Part shown: positions 54,465 through 64,000 of the stretch, one piece after another
Layout of the letters: each line of letters begins with the position of its first letter
How positions within the stretch are numbered: position 1 is the stretch's first letter
Assembly: GCA_018771605.1 (NCBI GenBank)
Contig: CP076324.1
Span: 930,001 to 994,000, forward strand
Source of the DNA: Aquificota bacterium
GTDB lineage: Bacteria > Aquificota > Aquificia > Aquificales > Aquificaceae
Direction of reading: 5' to 3'
DNA: 64,000 nt
The notes under the pieces: generated by a model
Seen by the model: only the letters and a program-made list of their open reading frames with translations
Told to the model about the DNA's origin: nothing
Databases searched by the model: none
Position numbers and translations under genes: made by a program

Positions 54465-54860
54465 TTATGAGAAAAAGACAAGCCTTAACATCCAGCCAGT
54501 AAAGAGTTGGAAGAGTGTAATCAAAAGGCCTATGGCTGGAAGTAGTACCATTTTCCTACCTACTCCTTCTCCTTTGAACCAAAAGACTATGAAGTTAAGC
54601 ACGGAAAATATGAAAAGCAGTATTCCATTCCATTTATGTGGAAAGCCCCAAATAAAGGGCTCCTTTGACTGCACCAAAGGAACGTTGGAAACGCCAAAGC
54701 CAAAAACCACAGAAAGTAGGGCAAACACTATAAGTAGTCCGTTTAAGTAAAGTGCGTACCTTATAGCGCTTCTTGACTTAAGAATTGAAACTATCTGCAG
54801 GCCAAAGACTACCAAGGCAAGTATAAGGGTGGGATAAGCAAAAAGTGGGTGTAATACCAT
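54465..54860 (-). CDS. Four-helix membrane protein, unknown
   Basis: A 131-residue protein with four hydrophobic helices (about 8-28, 36-56, 78-95 and 105-128) and little outside them. VLHPLFAYPTLILALVVFGLQ and the last helix TLFQLFTGWMLRLVFF are typical of small heme-or-quinone-linked or DUF2231-like proteins, but no motif confirms this. ATG 54860 overlaps the reverse gyrase stop (TGATG), so the two are coupled. Confidence 0.7.
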   Translation of the reverse strand: MVLHPLFAYPTLILALVVFGLQIVSILKSRSAIRYALYLNGLLIVFALLSVVFGFGVSNVPLVQSKEPFIWGFPHKWNGILLFIFSVLNFIVFWFKGEGVGRKMVLLPAIGLLITLFQLFTGWMLRLVFFS

Positions 54861-57800
54861 CACACCACCTCCAATTTTTTATCAACTTCTATTATATCTC
54901 TATAGAGATTTATAAGTATATCCACATAATCCTCTGCGCCAGCTTCCACCTTATCCATCAATTCCTCAAGTCTTCTTGTGAACTCTTCTTCAAGAAAATG
55001 TTTTACCTCCTCTCTACTGTTGAGGTAGTTATAGACTTCTTTGCCCAAGTTGGTAGGAATAAGAAAACCCTTGTTTTCTATCACATAGCCCCTTTCTATA
55101 AGCTTTTCCACTATGCTGGCATAGGTTGATGGTCTTCCTATGCCTCTTCTTTTCATCTCTTGAACAAGCTCACCATGGGTGTAAAGATAAGCCTTTGGCC
55201 TTGAGAGCATATTTTTCCTTTGAGACACATCCATGTTGCCAAGCAAGGGCTTATAAACCTCCACAGGCAAAAGCCTGTTAAAACCATCTTGCAATATTTG
55301 CACTGGCACTTCCACTTCTTGGCTTTTATCCACAGCCTTAACTCTTAACTTGAAAACCTTTAATCTTACACTCCTCATCTGGCTTGCCATAAAGCGGCTA
55401 AAGATAAGTCCATAAAGCAAAAGATGTTCCCTCGTTAGACCTTCTATTTGACCGCTCAAAACCAAAGCCCTTAGCTCTTCTGGCTCTATGGCCTTTGTGG
55501 GCCTAATACATTCATGGGCTCCTCCTTCTCCCCACACTCTCGCATGGAAATACTCCTCTCCAAACTCCTCCTTTATGTATTCTTTGGCTACTCCTATGCC
55601 GTAGTCTGAGACCCTTGTGGAGTCTGTCCTGTGGTAGGTTATATAGCCAAGCTCAAAGAGAGTTTGGGCAAGGTTCATAGTCTTTGGCAAAGACCACCTA
55701 TAGGCATCGCTTGCAGCTTTTAGCATGGCATCTGTGCTAAAGGGTGGTGGAGGGTTCCTATCTTCTTCCCTCTCTTCCAAAAGCTCCACTTGCACCTTGG
55801 AAAGCCCTTCATAAAAGCTTTGGGCAGACTCTTTATCTTCAAAGACCCACTCTACCCTCAACCTTCCCTCTTCATCTATAGGAAAGGCCACCTTATATAT
55901 CTTCTGCCTGTATTCCTTCTCCCTTTGAATGATCCATCCCAAAACGGGCGTTTGAACTCTGCCCGCAGAGAGCCAATGTTTGCCAAAGGCGTGTTGCAAA
56001 AGCTTTGAGAACTCAAAGCCCACCCACCTGTCAGCCACCCTTCTTAGAACTTGAGCTTTTACCAAGTTATAGTCAAAGTCCCTTGTTTCTTTTATGGCCT
56101 TGGCTATGGCCTTTCTGGTGACCTCGCGGAACTCCATCCTCTTTATGTTTGGATTGTATGGCTTTAATAGTTCTGACAGGTCCCATGCTATCTTTTCTCC
56201 TTCCGTGTCTGGGTCTGTGGCTATAAGCACCTCTTGTGCCTCAAGGGCCATACGCCTTAGGCTTTCCACAATCCTGTCTTTGCCTTCAATAACTTCATAC
56301 ACAGGCACGGGCTTGCCGTTTACATAAACACCGTGAAAACCCTCTTCCTTGTTTAGGTCCAAAACATGGCCAAAGCTTGAGGTGATCATTATGTATCTAT
56401 CTCCCGCAGAGGTCTCCATAAGCTCATGGTCCCCCACCCTTCTCCTTACAGCCTTGCCAAAGAAGTTGGCTATGGTCCTTGCCTTGTTTGGAGACTCCAC
56501 CACTATAAGCACAGGCTTTAGAACCTCTTTGTTTTGTGGCCTTTCTTCCCCTTGTAAAAAGGCCCTTATCTTTTGCCTGTCTTTGTCCACTTCTTTTAAT
56601 AGCTCTTCAAGGTTTACCTCTTCCAAGCTCTTAAAGTTTATATCCTCGTTAAACCACTTTACCTTCCTTATAAGGTGCTTAAAGGCCCTTTTGTCATCAA
56701 CAAGGATAAGGCTAAGGCCCTTGCTGATGCCACCGGCGAACATGCGCGAGGTCCTACCGCTTGCCTGCAAATAGCCCGTGGCGTCCGATACTACCATCTG
56801 GTAGCCCTCTTCCGTTTTCCTTAGGGTTATCTCCTCCGAACTCATGAGGAGGTCAATCACCTCTTGGGAGGTTAAAAAGCTTCCCACCTCTTCCTTTAGC
56901 CCTTCTATCCTTTGTGCAAGCTCTGGTTTATCCCGTAGGAACTCCTCGCTCAGATATTGGTACCTTTTTAGGCTTTCAAGCCACCGGTCTATATCTCTTA
57001 GCCTTTGCGGTAGCCTTTTGGCCACAAGGCTCCTTAAAGACATAAGGGCCCACAAGAGGTGAGAAAGGTTGTTTTCAAACCTCAAAGAGATGACTATCTT
57101 CGGAACTCCGTAAAAGATAGCATACCTTATCACATGGGGCAGGTCTATGCCTCTGGCAAGAGGGTTCCTGTAAGAGGATATGCCCACAAGTATGTCTATC
57201 TCCCCTTCCTCGTAGTTTTTTAGCACCTCATCGTCAAGCTTCTCATAGGAGACAGCCCTTATGCCCTTCTCCTGAAGGTAAGAGACCACCTCATCCACAA
57301 ACTCCTTCTTTTTATCGGAAGGTATAAAAAGCAATCCACCCTTGCCAAGGAGTCTAATCCACTCCTCCAAAGGCTTATGGTTTATATCCTCATACAGGTC
57401 CACCACATTCCTAAGGTAGAAGGTGGGTGTGCCCACCTCAAAGCCAAGGAGTTCTCTAAATAGTTTTATCCTGCTTGACCTTGGGTTGGAGGTGGCGGAA
57501 GACACCACAAGCACACCCCTTCTCTTTTTAGAAACCTCCTTTACTTTGTCTGCAAGCTCCTTTAGCCCCTCCCAATCTTCTTCATCCTTGTTCCTCTTTT
57601 CCTTTAGCCTTATGAGCCTCATGGCAAGCCCAATATCTTCCATATCAAAGCCAAGAAGAAGTAAAAGCTTGTCTATGTTCTTTGCCGTTTTTAGGAAAGA
57701 ATCCACATCATCCACAAAAATAAAGTCAAAGTTTTTGGGTATGATCTCCTGATTTTTGTATAAGAACATGGAGGTGCTAACAAGCACCTTAAAATCTCCC

Positions 57801-58297
57801 TCTTGCAGTCTTGCCTTCTTTATCTCCTTTTGCTTTGCGCTATCATCGGAAAAGTAAAGTATGTCCTCTTCCTTTAGGCCAAAACCTTTTAGCTTTTGGA
57901 CTGTTAAATCTACCAATACCTTGGTGGGAAGTATTATGTAAGACTTTTTTTCCTTCTTTGCTAAATAGCTTGCCATAGATACACCAAAGGAGGTTTTGCC
58001 CACGCCGGTGGGTGCCAAAAGGCCAAAGGAATTTCCAAGAAACACCCTCTTTGCCCAGCTCTCCTGAAGGCTCCAAGGCTTGGACCTAAGATGCTTTTCA
58101 AAGTGCGCCTCCCATCTTTTTAGCTCCTCTTCCATGTGGCACACTTTGCTAAGCTCTCCCTCCCTCAACATGTGCCTACAATAATCCCTTTCTACCTTTG
58201 GCATACACCTTTCGCAAGGAAGACCCAGACTGAGCCTTTCTGCGCTAATATCTCCTCCACAGTTGGGACAAAGCTTTTTAAACAGGCTTTCTATCAT
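54860..58297 (-). CDS. rgy: Reverse gyrase
   Basis: A 1145-residue single-chain reverse gyrase, which puts positive supercoils in DNA. Order: N-terminal zinc finger (CPNC at 10-13, CERC at 28-31); helicase-like domain with APTGVGKTSFG and the DDVD box; a second RecA-like domain ending in SGRTSRMFAGG; then the type IA topoisomerase with TOPRIM (VVESPNKARTIANFFGK, DPDTEGEKIAWDL) and the catalytic Tyr in ITYHRTDSTRVSD. All parts are in one frame. It follows der by 11 bp with a TAAAAT box 8 nt before its ATG. Confidence 0.97.
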   Translation of the reverse strand: MIESLFKKLCPNCGGDISAERLSLGLPCERCMPKVERDYCRHMLREGELSKVCHMEEELKRWEAHFEKHLRSKPWSLQESWAKRVFLGNSFGLLAPTGVGKTSFGVSMASYLAKKEKKSYIILPTKVLVDLTVQKLKGFGLKEEDILYFSDDSAKQKEIKKARLQEGDFKVLVSTSMFLYKNQEIIPKNFDFIFVDDVDSFLKTAKNIDKLLLLLGFDMEDIGLAMRLIRLKEKRNKDEEDWEGLKELADKVKEVSKKRRGVLVVSSATSNPRSSRIKLFRELLGFEVGTPTFYLRNVVDLYEDINHKPLEEWIRLLGKGGLLFIPSDKKKEFVDEVVSYLQEKGIRAVSYEKLDDEVLKNYEEGEIDILVGISSYRNPLARGIDLPHVIRYAIFYGVPKIVISLRFENNLSHLLWALMSLRSLVAKRLPQRLRDIDRWLESLKRYQYLSEEFLRDKPELAQRIEGLKEEVGSFLTSQEVIDLLMSSEEITLRKTEEGYQMVVSDATGYLQASGRTSRMFAGGISKGLSLILVDDKRAFKHLIRKVKWFNEDINFKSLEEVNLEELLKEVDKDRQKIRAFLQGEERPQNKEVLKPVLIVVESPNKARTIANFFGKAVRRRVGDHELMETSAGDRYIMITSSFGHVLDLNKEEGFHGVYVNGKPVPVYEVIEGKDRIVESLRRMALEAQEVLIATDPDTEGEKIAWDLSELLKPYNPNIKRMEFREVTRKAIAKAIKETRDFDYNLVKAQVLRRVADRWVGFEFSKLLQHAFGKHWLSAGRVQTPVLGWIIQREKEYRQKIYKVAFPIDEEGRLRVEWVFEDKESAQSFYEGLSKVQVELLEEREEDRNPPPPFSTDAMLKAASDAYRWSLPKTMNLAQTLFELGYITYHRTDSTRVSDYGIGVAKEYIKEEFGEEYFHARVWGEGGAHECIRPTKAIEPEELRALVLSGQIEGLTREHLLLYGLIFSRFMASQMRSVRLKVFKLRVKAVDKSQEVEVPVQILQDGFNRLLPVEVYKPLLGNMDVSQRKNMLSRPKAYLYTHGELVQEMKRRGIGRPSTYASIVEKLIERGYVIENKGFLIPTNLGKEVYNYLNSREEVKHFLEEEFTRRLEELMDKVEAGAEDYVDILINLYRDIIEVDKKLEVV

Positions 58298-58305
58298 GGT
58301 TTTTA

Positions 58306-58311
58306 ATTTTA
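58306..58311 (-). promoter_or_regulatory. -10 box of rgy, near-leaderless
   Basis: TAAAAT on the minus strand ends 8 nt before ATG 58297 in an AT-rich 11-bp gap after der. No Shine-Dalgarno sequence. Confidence 0.4.
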
Positions 58312-59610
58312 TAACTTTTCCTCTTCCCTTCCCTTCAAAATAAGCCTCAAAGGTGCATACCTAATATTAAGGTGTTCCCTTAGCCTTCTTTGGAAGAACC
58401 TAAGGTAGTCCTTTCTCCAAAGCTCTGGGTCGTTGGTAAATACCACCACCGTAGGTGGCCTTGTGCTTTCCTGAAAGGCATAATATACCTTTACCTCCTT
58501 GCCCTTTTGAGAGGGTGGATGCTTTTCTCTCAACACCTTTTCCACAGCCCTGTTTATAAAGGAAGTCTTATGCTGTATGTTGTAATCTTCCCACACAAGC
58601 TCACAAGCCCTTAGTATGTCTTCCACCCCTTGGCCCTTTATGGCAGAGGTAAGCACTATGGGTGCATAATCAAGGAAAGATAGCTCCCTTCTAAGATAGG
58701 CCTCTACTTCCCTTCTATTGGCCTTTATAAGGTCCATCTTATTACCCACTATCACACAGCCCTTATATCTCCTCTCTATAAGCCCACCTATCCTTTTGTC
58801 TTGGTCAACCACGCCTTCCGAAAGGTCTATTACAAGACAGCATATATCCGAAAGCTCTATTGCCTTTATGGACCTACCAACGGAGAAAAACTCCACACCA
58901 TACTCTACCTTGCTTCTCCTCCTTATGCCCGCCGTATCTACAAGGATAAAGTCCTTTCCCTCAAAGGAAAAGGGAACTTCTATAGCATCTCTGGTGGTGC
59001 CCGGTATGGGAGAAACTATAACCCTCTCCTCTTTAAGCAAGGCATTTACAAGGGAGGACTTTCCCACATTGGGCCTTCCCAAAAAGGCTATTTTTATGCC
59101 TTCCAAAGGCCTTTCCTCTTCCTCTGGAAGTATTTCCACAAGCTTGTCAAGGAGTTCATCCACGCCCCTTCCATGCTGGGCAGATATGGGGAAAAGCCTT
59201 TCAAAGCCAAGAGAATAGAACTCATAAACTCTATCCTCAAGCTTCTGTGAATCAATCTTATTAACCGCCACAAAGACCTTGTCCTTGTATGGATATATGA
59301 GCCTTGCCAAATACTCATCTCCGGCCGTTAGCCCCTCCCTACCATCCACAACAAATATTATGGCCTTTGCCCCCTCAAGAACCCTTTGAACTTGCCTCTT
59401 GATGGCTTCCGTTATCTCATCCCCCCTCTCCAACACACCCCCCGTATCCGCCACGCTAAAGCTTTTGCCCCTCCAATAGGCTATACCCTCCACCATATCC
59501 CTTGTAACACCGGGTAGGTCATGTACTATACTTTTGCGCCTCTTTATAAGCCTGTTAAAAAGGGTAGACTTTCCTACGTTTGGTCTTCCAACTATTAGAA
59601 CCTCTGCCAT
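58309..59610 (-). CDS. der: GTPase Der
   Basis: A 433-residue GTPase with two G domains in tandem, needed for 50S assembly. First P loop GRPNVGKSTLFNRL, DLPGVTRD, NKID; second P loop GRPNVGKSSLVNAL, DTAGIRRRSKV, NKMD; then the C-terminal KH-like domain. Length matches the family. The promoter has a full -35 box. Confidence 0.97.
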   Translation of the reverse strand: MAEVLIVGRPNVGKSTLFNRLIKRRKSIVHDLPGVTRDMVEGIAYWRGKSFSVADTGGVLERGDEITEAIKRQVQRVLEGAKAIIFVVDGREGLTAGDEYLARLIYPYKDKVFVAVNKIDSQKLEDRVYEFYSLGFERLFPISAQHGRGVDELLDKLVEILPEEEERPLEGIKIAFLGRPNVGKSSLVNALLKEERVIVSPIPGTTRDAIEVPFSFEGKDFILVDTAGIRRRSKVEYGVEFFSVGRSIKAIELSDICCLVIDLSEGVVDQDKRIGGLIERRYKGCVIVGNKMDLIKANRREVEAYLRRELSFLDYAPIVLTSAIKGQGVEDILRACELVWEDYNIQHKTSFINRAVEKVLREKHPPSQKGKEVKVYYAFQESTRPPTVVVFTNDPELWRKDYLRFFQRRLREHLNIRYAPLRLILKGREEEKL

Positions 59611-59619
59611 AGAGAGAAG

Positions 59620-59648
59620 AGTTTACGACATAAAAGGGCTTTTGTCAA
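59620..59648 (-). promoter_or_regulatory. Promoter of der
   Basis: On the minus strand TTGACA (59648-59643), a 17-bp spacer and TAAACT (59625-59620) lie 9 nt before the der ATG. A second TTGACA (59671-59666) lies 23 bp upstream. Confidence 0.6.
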
Positions 59649-59799
59649 AGGGTATATATAGTATTTGTCAAAACATAGTTTAAATGGGCAGGAGTAAACC
59701 TTGCTCATACATATTGGATTGAAGATAGTAGTAGCCTACCTTTACTAGTGCCATGGTTGATTTTTTAAGAACATAGTTGAAGGTTACAATTGCACGCTT
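59649..59799. other. Short intergenic region before der
   Basis: AT-rich; holds a repeated TTTTGTCAAA unit (59640 and 59663) that reads as TTGACA boxes on the minus strand. No gene seen. Confidence 0.4.
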
Positions 59800-60561
59800 T
59801 TATGTGCTTTGTCTTCTTATAATAGCCCTATTCATTATTATTTCTTCTATTTTCTTGTCCAAACCTTTTTCCTCCGAATGCAATCTTGCCTCCAAAATTA
59901 TTAACCTTATCTTGTTCCTTAGTCTTCTTTTTGCTTCTGTATGGCCAAAGGTGAAAAATATTCTATCAAGCAAAGCATCCGCCAAAAGCTCCTTGTAGTC
60001 TCCACCGCCTACCAAGTCTACAATTTCCTCATGCACTTTTTCAAAATCAATCTTTGCTCGTTTAAACAAAGGCTCCAACACTTTAAGAGCTTGCTCTGGG
60101 TCAGAGAATTTCAAACTCTCATAATTTTCCTTCACCTTATCCAAATACTCCGCCTTTTCTGAGTATAGGCTTTCTAATCTCCTTAACCTGCTGTATGCTT
60201 GCTCATATTCCCTTTCCTTCTTTTCCCTCTCCTCTTCAGAAAGATTATCCTTAGATAGGATATGTTCCAAGCTTATAAGCCTAAGCCTTGCTTTTATCAA
60301 CTCATCCCGTATCTCTTCAAACTCATTCTTTTCTACTTTTTTAAATGTGTTTGGCTCCTTTTGATCATTATCCCTTTTCGCATTTTTCATATACTCAGCC
60401 TTTAACCTTTCCAGTGTTTGGGACAACTCCTTATATTCTTTTTCTATGCTTTCTTTGTCTTCTGGAGAAAGTTTGTCTGCCATGGATAAGAGTTTGCTTA
60501 GCTTGAACAGTCTTATGCTGATTTTTAATATGGCTTTTTGTAGGTCTTTAAAGTTTTCCAT
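59800..60561 (-). CDS. Uncharacterised coiled-coil protein with internal repeat
   Basis: A 253-residue highly charged helical protein. Residues about 8-58 (LSMADKLSPEDKESIEKEYKEL) and 84-136 (HILSKDNLSEEEREKKEREYEQ) are two copies of a helical hairpin. The last third (about 150-253) is a different helical domain ending LHSEEKGLDKKIEEIIMNRA. No membrane helix, no recognised family. AGGAGGTG lies 8 nt before the ATG, and it has a perfect housekeeping promoter. Confidence 0.75.
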   Translation of the reverse strand: MENFKDLQKAILKISIRLFKLSKLLSMADKLSPEDKESIEKEYKELSQTLERLKAEYMKNAKRDNDQKEPNTFKKVEKNEFEEIRDELIKARLRLISLEHILSKDNLSEEEREKKEREYEQAYSRLRRLESLYSEKAEYLDKVKENYESLKFSDPEQALKVLEPLFKRAKIDFEKVHEEIVDLVGGGDYKELLADALLDRIFFTFGHTEAKRRLRNKIRLIILEARLHSEEKGLDKKIEEIIMNRAIIRRQST

Positions 60562-60668
60562 ATAAACACCTCCTATATCTTAAGAATTTCTTTGTGGACT
60601 TTGTTTTTAATGTTTAAGCCCTCCCAAATTCAATATCAAAACCATTTTAAAACCATTTTGTTGTCTTT

Positions 60669-60697
60669 ATTATACCATATTTTAAGCAATTTGTCAA
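60669..60697 (-). promoter_or_regulatory. Consensus promoter of the coiled-coil gene
   Basis: On the minus strand TTGACA (60697-60692), a 17-bp spacer and TATAAT (60674-60669): a perfect sigma-70 promoter, about 100 nt before the gene. The leader holds a direct repeat AAAACCATTTT (60645-60659 region, two copies). This is the strongest promoter seen here. Confidence 0.8.
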
Positions 60698-60777
60698 GTA
60701 GTTTTTATTTTTTGATTGTATATTGAATAACTTTTTGAAAAATCAAACTATGTGGCTTTGTGGCTACAACAATGTTG

Positions 60778-60783
60778 TATAAT
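60778..60783 (+). promoter_or_regulatory. -10 box of the CoA-binding gene, leaderless type
   Basis: TATAAT ends 7 nt before ATG 60791; it decides the start against an earlier in-frame codon at 60752. Confidence 0.6.
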
Positions 60784-60790
60784 ATTCCCT

Positions 60791-61210
60791 ATGAGCGAAC
60801 TACATCATCCACACAATGATGATGCCTTTGAGGTGTTGAGAGGTGCCAAAGTAATAGCTGTCGTTGGCATATCTCCAGATAAGGAAAGGCCTTCCTATTA
60901 TGTAAGTGAGAGAGTTCTTTCCAAAGGTCTTCATAAGGTCTACTTTATAAACCCCAAGTATGCAGGCCAAGAGATACTCGGTATAAAGGTCCTTTCCTCC
61001 CTTGAGGAAGTGCCAGAGTCTGTGGATATAGTCAACGTATTTAGAAATCCTGCCCATATAGAACCCATCTTTGAAGAGGCTCTTAAAATAGGTGCCAAGT
61101 GCGTGTGGCTACAGCCCGGTTGTGAAAATATGGAAGTTATAGAAAAGTATAAAGACAAAATAAATATAGTCTGGAATGCGTGCATAGGCGTGGAGGCAGG
61201 ATATCTTTAA
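60791..61210 (+). CDS. CoA-binding domain protein (YccU-like)
   Basis: A 139-residue single Rossmann-fold CoA-binding protein. VIAVVGISPDKERPSYYVSE contains the nucleotide loop; VYFINPKYAGQEILG, VNVFRNPAHIEP and VWLQPGCENMEV are family blocks (CoA_binding_2). The ligand is assumed from the fold; the physiological role is unknown. Its stop overlaps the end of proB convergently by 4 bp. Confidence 0.9.
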   Translation: MSELHHPHNDDAFEVLRGAKVIAVVGISPDKERPSYYVSERVLSKGLHKVYFINPKYAGQEILGIKVLSSLEEVPESVDIVNVFRNPAHIEPIFEEALKIGAKCVWLQPGCENMEVIEKYKDKINIVWNACIGVEAGYL

Positions 61211-62268
61211 AAGACCACCAGCTTGTCCGCATGTATGACCTCTTCAAAGTTTGTTTTTAGCTTTCTCTTTACCTCTTCTCCCTTACTCCCTAAAACCTTT
61301 CTTATCTCTTCAGAGGAGAAGTTGCTCTTTCCCTTCCCTACCAAAAAGCCCATGGGATTGTAAAGCACCACCACATCACCCCTTTGGAAGGCGCCTTCCA
61401 CTCTAAGTATGCCTGCTGGCAAAAGGCTTTTACCTTGTTTTATGGCTCTGTATGCACCATCGTCTATGTATAGTGCGCCCTTTGGTTCTTCAAGCATGGC
61501 AAGGACCTTTTTCCCTTCTCTCAAAGGCTTTGAAGAAGCCTTAAAGTAAGTTCCTTTAGTTTTTCCTTTAACTATCTCAAAGAGGCTGTCTTCCTTACCC
61601 GTTATTACCACCGGAATGCCAAGCTTGGTGGCTATGCGTGTGGCTGTGATTTTACTAAGCATGCCACCTGTGCCAAACTCCGAATTCACCCCCTTAACAA
61701 GATGCATAACGCTGTCTATGTCCTCCACAAAAGGCACTATCCTTTCCTTTTCATCCAAAAGGCCACCTGCGGTGGAGAATATAACTATAAGCCTTGCCTC
61801 CATCATGTATGCGGTATAAACGGCCAAAAAGTCGTTATCGCCAAAGAGAAGCTCTGATATGGCTACAGTATCGTTCTCATTTATAACAGGCACTATACCG
61901 AGAGAGATCATACTACTAAGAGCGTTTTTTGTATTTTGAAGTTTTTCCTTTTCCCGGAATATGTCTGCTGTTAGCAAGGCTTGGCCAACGGTTAGGCCAT
62001 AATTAGAAAAAACCATATCATAGAGGTGCATAAGGTAAGCCTGACCCACACCGGCCACGGCCTGTTTAAGGCTTAGCTCCTTTGGTCTCTCTTTTAGCCC
62101 AAGCTTTTTTACCCCACACAGCACGGCACCAGAAGAGACCAACAAAGCTTTTATACCTTCTTCCCTCAAGGCTTTTATCTCCCCTGCAAGTCTGGAAAGA
62201 AAGGCAAGGTCTATGTCCCCATCCTTAGTCTGTATAAGGTTAGACCCCAACTTTACTACTAATAGCAT
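61207..62268 (-). CDS. proB: Glutamate 5-kinase
   Basis: A 353-residue proline-pathway kinase phosphorylating glutamate. The amino-acid-kinase domain (1-250) has VVKLGSNLIQ, VSSGAVLCGVKKLGL and PVINENDTVA, while a C-terminal PUA domain (about 270-345) is included, as in E. coli. FGTGGMLSKITATRIATKLG contains the usual catalytic Lys (GTGGM...K). proA is not in the window. Confidence 0.95.
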   Translation of the reverse strand: MLLVVKLGSNLIQTKDGDIDLAFLSRLAGEIKALREEGIKALLVSSGAVLCGVKKLGLKERPKELSLKQAVAGVGQAYLMHLYDMVFSNYGLTVGQALLTADIFREKEKLQNTKNALSSMISLGIVPVINENDTVAISELLFGDNDFLAVYTAYMMEARLIVIFSTAGGLLDEKERIVPFVEDIDSVMHLVKGVNSEFGTGGMLSKITATRIATKLGIPVVITGKEDSLFEIVKGKTKGTYFKASSKPLREGKKVLAMLEEPKGALYIDDGAYRAIKQGKSLLPAGILRVEGAFQRGDVVVLYNPMGFLVGKGKSNFSSEEIRKVLGSKGEEVKRKLKTNFEEVIHADKLVVF

Positions 62269-62275
62269 AAGATGT

Positions 62276-62281
62276 TATATT
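62276..62281 (+). promoter_or_regulatory. -10 box of kdsA, leaderless type
   Basis: TATATT ends 7 nt before ATG 62289; no Shine-Dalgarno. proB starts 20 bp away on the other strand. Confidence 0.55.
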
Positions 62282-62285
62282 TTAA

Positions 62286-64000
<1,715 letters not shown>

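Noticed and set aside
59640-59671. Repeated TTTTGTCAAA unit resembling a start of a repeat array
   Set aside because: Only two copies; read on the minus strand they are TTGACA promoter boxes for der. No CRISPR repeats or cas genes are present.
52039-59748. Shared AGTAGCCTACC-N4-CTAG at 52039-52057 and 59730-59748
   Set aside because: Fifteen matching bases between two places in 64 kb on two strands can arise by chance, and flanking bases do not match.

Overview
The window looks like chromosome from a thermophilic, chemolithotrophic Aquificales-type bacterium. Evidence from the sequence: an intact single-chain reverse gyrase (54860-58297, the usual marker of life near or above 70 C); an archaeal-type bifunctional fructose-bisphosphate aldolase/phosphatase; a futalosine-pathway menaquinone gene (mqnE); Kdo synthesis genes and a CpoB-like lipoprotein implying a Gram-negative envelope; a Tat-exported sulfide dehydrogenase flavoprotein; and gene contents scattered between short operons. 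The genus is an inference. No CRISPR array, prophage or rRNA is seen.

Layout. 1-1832 (-): endonuclease V, glyQ and the start of a beta-CASP nuclease. 1876-3693 (+): arsC, peroxiredoxin and a twice-frameshifted TauE gene. 3699-7389 (-): metK, khpA, rpsP, then copA. 7506-14865 (+): ispE, tRNA-Gln, prs, rplY, pth, ppa, kdsD, dxr and a peptide-binding protein. 14858-20351 (-): a CpoB-like lipoprotein, uppS, cdsA, a PmbA/TldE protein and an unfamiliar two-gene signalling pair. 20500-23759 (+): fbp, an unknown gene, TauE, era. 23730-27606 (-): hisD, a DUF255 thioredoxin-like protein, DUF302 and a 58-residue coupled ORF. 27636-38266: DUF29 and a GspF-like gene, arsR-arsB, a Mg-type P-ATPase, rnhC, a metal ABC permease, polX, mqnE. 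38257-39945 (-): tRNA-Leu, ymdB and a tandem HEPN-like protein. 40154-46592: the sulfide-dehydrogenase region. 46622-51882: metG, two DUF29 paralogues, a Cys-rich HTH/NosL-like regulator, a NuoG-like protein. 52181-59610 (-): der, reverse gyrase, a small membrane protein, dxs, a coiled-coil anchor protein. 59800-64000: a coiled-coil protein, a CoA-binding protein, proB, kdsA and purF (cut by the window end).

Most interesting points. (1) At least eleven genes have a TATAAT-like box exactly 7 nt before ATG and no Shine-Dalgarno sequence, so leaderless transcription seems common here; other genes have strong GGAGG sites. (2) fccB has an excellent sigma-54 promoter (TGGCA-N6-TTGCA); a sigma-54 activator and its presumed histidine kinase lie next to it, and the kinase gene is split by a 968-bp insertion sequence with an unusually long 21-bp target duplication. 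(3) Two other places hold possible small relatives or products of that element. (4) Several architectures are unfamiliar: a tandem receiver-like protein paired with a membrane sensor, a tandem HEPN-like protein without its usual partner, and an HTH fused to a Cys-rich NosL-like domain. All functional statements are from reading the sequence; no database search was possible.
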